Source: Bugula neritina (Eukaryota > Bryozoa > Gymnolaemata > Cheilostomatida > Bugulidae). From it: 64,000 nt of DNA. Every line of letters starts with the position of its first letter. The first letter of the stretch is position 1. The position numbers were made by a program, and so were the translations under genes. Under the pieces are notes generated by a model. It did not search any database. It worked only from the letters and a program-made list of their open reading frames with translations, and was not told the origin of the DNA. Location of the stretch: positions 8,980,207 through 9,044,206 of the forward strand of contig OZ037767.1 of the NCBI GenBank assembly GCA_964035545.1, in the 5' to 3' direction. Shown here piece by piece: positions 59,224 to 64,000 of this stretch.

Positions 59224-60040
59224 TTAGTTCACCCTAGAGAATGTCCTTGGGGGTGTGTCCATCGTCCATGCTTCATACATGCTCAAACCAGTGCAGTTTT
59301 TTTTGAGCATAGTAAACATGCTTGAGAGGCCAGCTTGAGAAAGAAACTCCACATTGTTCAGTCGGTCTTGCCATGTGATCACCAAGATGTGAAGGTTACG
59401 CAGGGGAGTGTGTTCAGACACCCCCCTCTTCTGCCTGGCATTTGTGGTCCAAGTCTCACTGGCATATAGCAAATTTCTGACGACTCAAACGTTATATACT
59501 GCCATCTTTGTGGACACTGTCAGCTTGGTGCTAGTCCAGATGCAGTTTGTGAGACGGGCTATCCTTATTGCCGCCTTTCAGATTTTCTTGCTGATCTCAC
59601 TGTCAAAGAAGAAGATTTCAATGATAGTATTACTGATGTAGATGGACTTCTTAAGAACATCTAAGCTGCAATTGTCTAATAAAATGGCTGGTGGTGTCAC
59701 TGTGTCCTGTTCCTGGAATTTTGTCTTTTTTGAAACTGATCGTCAACCTAAAGTCTTTGCAAGCCCGTGAGAAGCTGTCCATGAGCGTCTGCAATCTTTG
59801 CTGTGTGTGTGTGGTGTGAGAGCACTATCATCAGCAAACAGCATGGCTCTGATGATGTCTTCACGTACTTTCATTTTGGCTTTGTGGCGGCCGAGGTTTA
59901 AAAGTTCACTGTCAGATCTATTCTGTAGGTAGATGCCTTCTCTTGAAGTGTGAAAAGTGTGCTTTAGAAGCATGGCAAAAAAACTCCAAAAATTTATCGG
60001 TGCCAGGGCACAACCTGGCTTGATGCCACTTTATATGTCA
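59224..60040 (-). pseudogene. decayed non-LTR reverse transcriptase (FADD type)
   Basis: Minus strand, reading from 60040: GIKPGCALAP (motif B), SREGIYLQNRSDSELLNL, then the catalytic AMLFADDSAL. Frameshifts follow, then LYASETWT, ITWQDRLNNVEFLSQAGLSSM. This resembles a LINE lineage common in invertebrates, distinct from LINEs A and B. Neither 5' RT motifs nor endonuclease are visible; frames are broken. Confidence 0.75.
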
Positions 60041-60419
60041 AATGTCAATGTATACCCTGCCCTGTCCCAAATGTCTCCTAAAAGAGTCATTGTATGGTAT
60101 AGTTAAGATTTGATGTAGCAGTCGAACCTAATTTTTTTAATGAGTTTGCTTTTTATTTTATAGCTAAACTATAAGAGGACACAATTCTTAATTATAAATA
60201 TGGTTTTAGGGTCATTAAAAAGGGGTGTATTTGGGTTTCAATTTTTGACTGGGTTTGTACTGTTATTTTGTTTTCAGTGTATGTAGTGTATGTTTCTGTT
60301 CTTGTTTTTTCTTTTATAATTATCCCTTTTGTGACACTTTATAGCTTCTTGATGTTTGTGTATTTTATATGTTCAAGATCTTTGTGCTATTGCTATATGC
60401 TATTGTGCTTTAGTGGTGC

Positions 60420-60960
60420 AAGCTGAGTCAGATTGTGTCTGGAGAAAGAAGGGTTGACTTTCTTTCTCATTGTAGAAGTTTGCCGAGCTTGTTTTTATAC
60501 TTAGTGTGAGTTGCTTTAAGTTCTTCCTAATCTACAGCAGTTCTTAATAAGAAAGGATTTTTAAGGAAACTTGGTGTTGATAAAAAATTGTTTAATAGCA
60601 TTATTTCCCCTTTTGGATCATCTGCGTCTCGTATGTAAAAAATAGCATCTTTTCTCCATTTTACTAGTTCTTTACTTCTGGTGTCATCTGCTAGCTCTAT
60701 GAACTGCTTGTCGGGTTTGAACTTTGTATCATAGGTTAAAAATCACTCTGGACTGTTGACAACGTGGAACTTTGCTTCACAGCTCACTAAAAATTTCTTT
60801 GTTATTGTTGATTTGGTACCAGAAGCACTTCTTGCCTTTTTTATTTAGACTGAAGTAGAAAGAGCTAGAGTTGGCAGTATTTTTATTGTTTAATTTGTGT
60901 ATCAGCTCTATTTCACATCTTTGCTGGCTACACTGTTTCCACCCTTGTGACGATAAGTAC
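60420..60960 (-). pseudogene. decayed LTR-element protease-region fragment (Copia-like)
   Basis: The minus strand reads FHVVNSPE, stop, FLTYDTKFKPDKQFIELADD, KWRKDAIFYIRDADD, LSTPSFLKNPFLLRTAVD. This resembles the region around and after the Copia-type aspartic protease, with the DSG catalytic site eroded. Two or more stops interrupt it. Assignment rests on memory of family style only. Confidence 0.4.
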
Positions 60961-60964
60961 ATGC

Positions 60965-61655
60965 TAATTTATTTTTAACTCAGTATTTTCTAGATGTGGG
61001 ACCACATTTTGCCCCAGGCTACATTAAACTTTATTTCTTTATTTGGTTGTCACTGTGATTTAATAGTGAAGACAGTTGATTTTTTTGTGGTGTCATTCTT
61101 TAATGATTATGTTACCAATTTTCTCATCAACATAGCCTTCACCACAGCCTTCTTTTTTACAAGTGAAATTGCAGTTGCTAGCTAGATCTTGCAAACCAGA
61201 TGCCCATTCTAAGTATGACGATTTAGGTTTCATTTTACAGTTTTATCTAACTGCCTGTCCATTTTTATTTTGATAAAATTTGTGCCAAGTTTATTTGCTA
61301 GATCATTGAATGACACAGTAGTTCTCTGTTTTCTTAGCCAATTCTATTTTGTCAGCAACTCATAGCAATAGCATTTTGAACCAATTTAAGAAAGTAAGCA
61401 AGCTCTTTTTTCATTGTCACCTTGCAAACAGTAAAGTGTTGAATGAGCCGATGTTACTACTGAGTCCATAATTTATCATTTTTTATAAAAGTTGAATCTA
61501 TGCACAGTCACAGATTCATTTTGAGCGGTTTTGCCAGGCTTTACAGCCACAATAAATTGTTCTAGCATTTGAGGGAATTGCTCTATCTGCTGCATAGTTA
61601 ATACAAGTTGTTTTATCACTTCCTCCATTTCAAAATATGGTTATATTCCACTTCT
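60965..61655 (-). pseudogene. decayed LTR-retrotransposon gag fragment
   Basis: Minus-strand pieces in order: MEEVIKQLVLTMQQIEQ, NEKRACLLS, KMKPK / SSYLEWASGLQDLASNCNFT, CKKEGCGEGYVDEKIGNIII. The spacing fits a Gypsy-type Gag capsid region. Several stops and frame changes; no intact ORF. Confidence 0.45.
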
Positions 61656-61659
61656 GGCA

Positions 61660-62280
61660 CCAGTTGTTAAGTTCTTTAATTTTTTTTAAACAAGAGTAGG
61701 ATTACACGTATAAGCAAGATTTGCTGCAGAGTAGAATGTATGACTTCAATATCTTGAAACTTGCAAGTCACTGACTAAAATTACATGTAGGTAAAAAGTA
61801 ACAAAATAGCAACTGACAATTGCAAAAACTGTCTGTAATGAGGTTAAACAGACAGTACAATAAAATGTAATGCCCATTTGATGGATAGTCTGCATAAATT
61901 GTGATATTTCATCATGTGTCTATGTGGTTTACTGACAAGGATAGTTCAACACTACCCAAATAAGTAACAGTTTATTTTTGCCAAATTTTAATATACTTTA
62001 TTTCAAGAAGTTGAGACAAGTAAAGTTACGGCAAAACAACAGTTTTGAATAAAAAAATATTTTGTGTTAGTTTTCCAATGCTGAACTCATAGGTATGACA
62101 ACTCCAAATTATGTTATTTCTAAGTAATTCAATTGTATAATCATTGTTAATAGTCATCATTAACAAGTTACTTGCATCACATCACGTTATGCTAGACTTG
62201 TCTTTGCCAGCTTTCCAAGTTCCTCTCATTTGATTCTCTTTAGTCACTTTTTAATGATGTCCTGTGAAAAGCCTGGAATG
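61660..62280. other. retroelement debris, nothing assigned
   Basis: AT-rich, no open frame or motif I could place; position suggests it belongs to the decayed LTR elements on either side. Confidence 0.4.
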
Positions 62281-62284
62281 TTTT

Positions 62285-62960
62285 TTTTTCCTAGGCAACA
62301 TTATTGGCAGTCATTTTGACAGAACTGCCCGTGGTTCCTAACCACCCAGCCACTGGGCAATGTCTAAATAACTTACCATAGATTGAGGACAGTTCTTTTT
62401 AGTACTATTTTCCTGCAGCACAGGAGGTTTGCCATCTCTACACCATGTAAATTTCCCATCACCTAGATCTTTCATTATCAATCCCAACACACGACCATCA
62501 TTAAGGGTTTTAGCTCTGGATTCACTAACCCATATTTAAGCAACAGCTGTTTCATATCTACTTCTGCTAAGCTCTGGCGGGCCAAAATATCGTCTATGTA
62601 ATGGTCAGTCACTTGCTTTATCTCGTTAACTCATGCTATGACTGTTCTAATTGTTCCTATCATTATTTTTTGAGTCACACTTGACCCTAACCCTTTTCGT
62701 ATCAATATTGAAATTACTTTTGTACTTCAGCCTGAAATCTCTGCAGGCTTTTTGGGCTTGTTTAGGCTGGCTTATTGTCATCAACGAAGTTACACCATCA
62801 ACTTTGCTATATTTCAGAATATTATATGCCTCCAACCACTAATATGCTACCCGCTGATTTAATTCTGCCTTATAGTCTTGTATATGCTCTCGTGACACTG
62901 CATAGTGTGTGCACTTGTTGCTCAGCTGTGGCTCTTCGACCTACTACTTTCACTCAATTC
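62285..62960 (-). pseudogene. decayed LTR-retrotransposon reverse transcriptase (YIDD)
   Basis: Minus strand: VDGVTSLMTISQPKQ with CRDFRLKYKS (finger/palm region), then after a frame change DHYIDDILARQSLAEVDMKQ (YIDD catalytic motif) and, in another frame, RVLGLIMKDLGDGKFTW. This order matches Gypsy/BEL-type RT. At least three frame breaks. Confidence 0.55.
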
Positions 62961-63096
62961 TGTTTGCCCACTGCCTGGAGGGTATAGCTGGTAATTGTTT
63001 TTGTGTTCTGTTGCCATGCATCAGTAAACCTAAGTTTTAATCATTGTTTGAGCCCACTCATAGCTGGAACATATTGTGATAAACTTGTGGGTTGAA

Positions 63097-63348
63097 TGTA
63101 ACTTAGTGCAGAACAAGAGAGGTTGAGGTAGTAGAGTCCAAAAATGTTTTATTGTAGCAGAAATAACTTTGACTTACCCAGGCGAGCTCCAGTAGTAGAC
63201 TGAATCTACATTGGAACTCGCCTGCTTTTATACACAGAGAACAAAAGAACATAGAACAAAGGATCTTTTGTGTGGTCCGAAGTTCGGTAGCCCCGAAATT
63301 CGGCCGAGCCGAAACTCGAAAACTCCGAACATCGGACCACAATTAACA
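63097..63348 (-). mobile_element. second LTR (~252 bp), 3' LTR of the element containing the GC-rich ORF
   Basis: Minus-strand ends TGTTAATTGTGG ... TTAGTG-type U5 finishing TAAGTTACA. CGAA/TTCG-rich inverted repeats occupy 63280-63335, TATAAAAG is at 63232-63225, initiator GTAGATTCAGTCT has its +1 A at 63201, and AATAAA is at 63153-63148. The TATA-to-start distance is 31 nt, identical to the LTR at 52314. A purine-rich primer tract just outside is not obvious, which weakens the boundary call. Confidence 0.6.
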
Positions 63349-63999
63349 TTATTTAGCTGGTTGGAGGGCGGCGGAGGGCTCTCCATCTTCTTCCTGGATC
63401 GCTCTGCATGGCGGGAACCCCTGGCCGAGGGTGGCACGCTTATGGGGGTCCGCGACGTGTGGCAGGATAAGGTCTTGGAACTCCGGAAACGTGGCCTGGT
63501 CCACTGCAAACACGTGACCTGTGTGGCAGCGCGAGATGCGCTGGTGTCGCAGCACGTAATCTCGCTGGTAGGAGAATTCGCCGCAAGGGCAGAATACATT
63601 GATGTAATATTGTGGGGCGTCAACACGCAACCGCCGGGTAGAGGAAAGTTTTCTCCGACATTGCCGGCAGATGCGGTTGCCCGCTGCCCCGCATGCTTCA
63701 CTAATTTTCTGATCAGTGTCGTGAGAGACCCAGGACTGGCGGGTGACCAGCGCCTGGGGTAGAGCCAAGTTGGGGGTGTCACCGTCTTCAGCATGAGCAG
63801 AGGAGGGCACACCGCATAGGATTCCTTGTTCCTCCCCGGCGGCTAATTGTAGCTCAACCGGGTTGGCAACAGGGTCACTATTGATGGTGGATAGCACCTC
63901 AGTCCGGTCTGTGGAAACCCGCGGGCTGCAAGGAACCGTCACAGGGGCTGGTGGAGGGGGGGAGTCGACTCGACTGACCTTCACCTCATCACACTCCAT
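63349..63999 (-). CDS. GC-rich 216-aa zinc-finger-like ORF abutting the LTR, unassigned
   Basis: An ATG at the window edge opens 216 codons ending one base before the inferred LTR. The N-terminal half is acidic/Pro-rich; the C-terminal half has CRQC, then FCPCGEFSYQRDYVLRHQR and CHTGH, a Cys/His pattern fitting a zinc-binding module. I do not recognise the family. It is strikingly GC-rich against its surroundings. Position suggests a last ORF of an LTR element whose gag-pol lies beyond 64000. The true start may also be outside. An antisense frame (63211-63762) is open too, as expected in GC-rich DNA. Confidence 0.5.
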   Translation of the reverse strand: MECDEVKVSRVDSPPPPAPVTVPCSPRVSTDRTEVLSTINSDPVANPVELQLAAGEEQGILCGVPSSAHAEDGDTPNLALPQALVTRQSWVSHDTDQKISEACGAAGNRICRQCRRKLSSTRRLRVDAPQYYINVFCPCGEFSYQRDYVLRHQRISRCHTGHVFAVDQATFPEFQDLILPHVADPHKRATLGQGFPPCRAIQEEDGEPSAALQPAK

Positions 64000-64000
64000 T

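Noticed and set aside
63211-63762. 183-codon plus-strand frame opposite the zinc-finger-like ORF
   Set aside because: It crosses the LTR promoter and lacks recognisable motifs; the minus frame has paired Cys/His clusters and ends at the LTR edge.

Overview
The window is animal nuclear DNA, very probably from an invertebrate. It is AT-rich and littered with simple repeats and mobile elements. It carries two intron-rich protein genes on the minus strand, both readable to the exact splice phase. No bacterial features, CRISPR arrays, rRNA genes or free-standing tRNA genes were seen. The species cannot be fixed from the sequence; a non-vertebrate metazoan is suggested by the CR1-like elements with PHD-finger ORF1s, the tRNA-derived SINEs and the TATA-plus-TCAGT retroelement promoters.

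Region 1 (197-20741, minus): a complete gene for a KIF26-family atypical kinesin. I assembled 21 coding exons whose phases all agree, giving about 2153 residues, close to vertebrate KIF26B. A 640-codon Ser/Pro/Lys-rich N-terminal exon leads into the divergent motor domain (eight exons, 6486-10485 for the core). A long low-complexity middle follows, and the end is a conserved C-terminal helical tail. Introns hold minisatellites, two SINE heads and a hAT-type MITE.

Region 2 (20.8-41.0 kb): about 20 kb with no convincing gene. It contains a SINE, a 390-bp GA/GGGA tract, several minisatellites, and a candidate plus-strand exon cluster at 27.6-27.8 kb that I could not extend.

Region 3 (41294-48648, minus): a complete TBCE (tubulin-folding cofactor E) gene of 12 exons and 525 residues, with CAP-Gly, leucine-rich-repeat and ubiquitin-like domains. 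The neighbouring KIF26-like protein also concerns microtubules, but nothing shows the two are linked functionally.

Region 4 (48.7-52.3 kb): AT-rich intergenic DNA with degenerate TATAAGTA-type repeats, perfect short hairpins and a GC-richer, CCAAT-containing patch near 51.4 kb. That patch could be the TBCE promoter, because the TBCE start codon lies just after a splice acceptor.

Region 5 (52.3-64.0 kb): a pile of retroelements, nearly all on the minus strand. From low to high coordinate it holds: an LTR (about 52314-52832); a CR1-like LINE 'A' (52842-56495, ORF1 plus a broken endonuclease/RT ORF2); a second CR1-like LINE 'B' (about 56899-58305, ORF1 intact, ORF2 cut short) joined by a TGATG stop-start overlap; tandem repeats upstream of B; the tail of a third LINE RT; a decayed RT with FADD; decayed LTR-element gag, protease and YIDD reverse-transcriptase pieces; and finally a second LTR (63097-63348) preceded by a GC-rich 216-aa zinc-finger-like ORF that ends at the LTR edge. 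The two LTRs differ in length but share an identically spaced TATA/initiator core and CGAA-rich inverted repeats. The most interesting material is in this region and in the splice-signal-containing minisatellites inside the two host genes.
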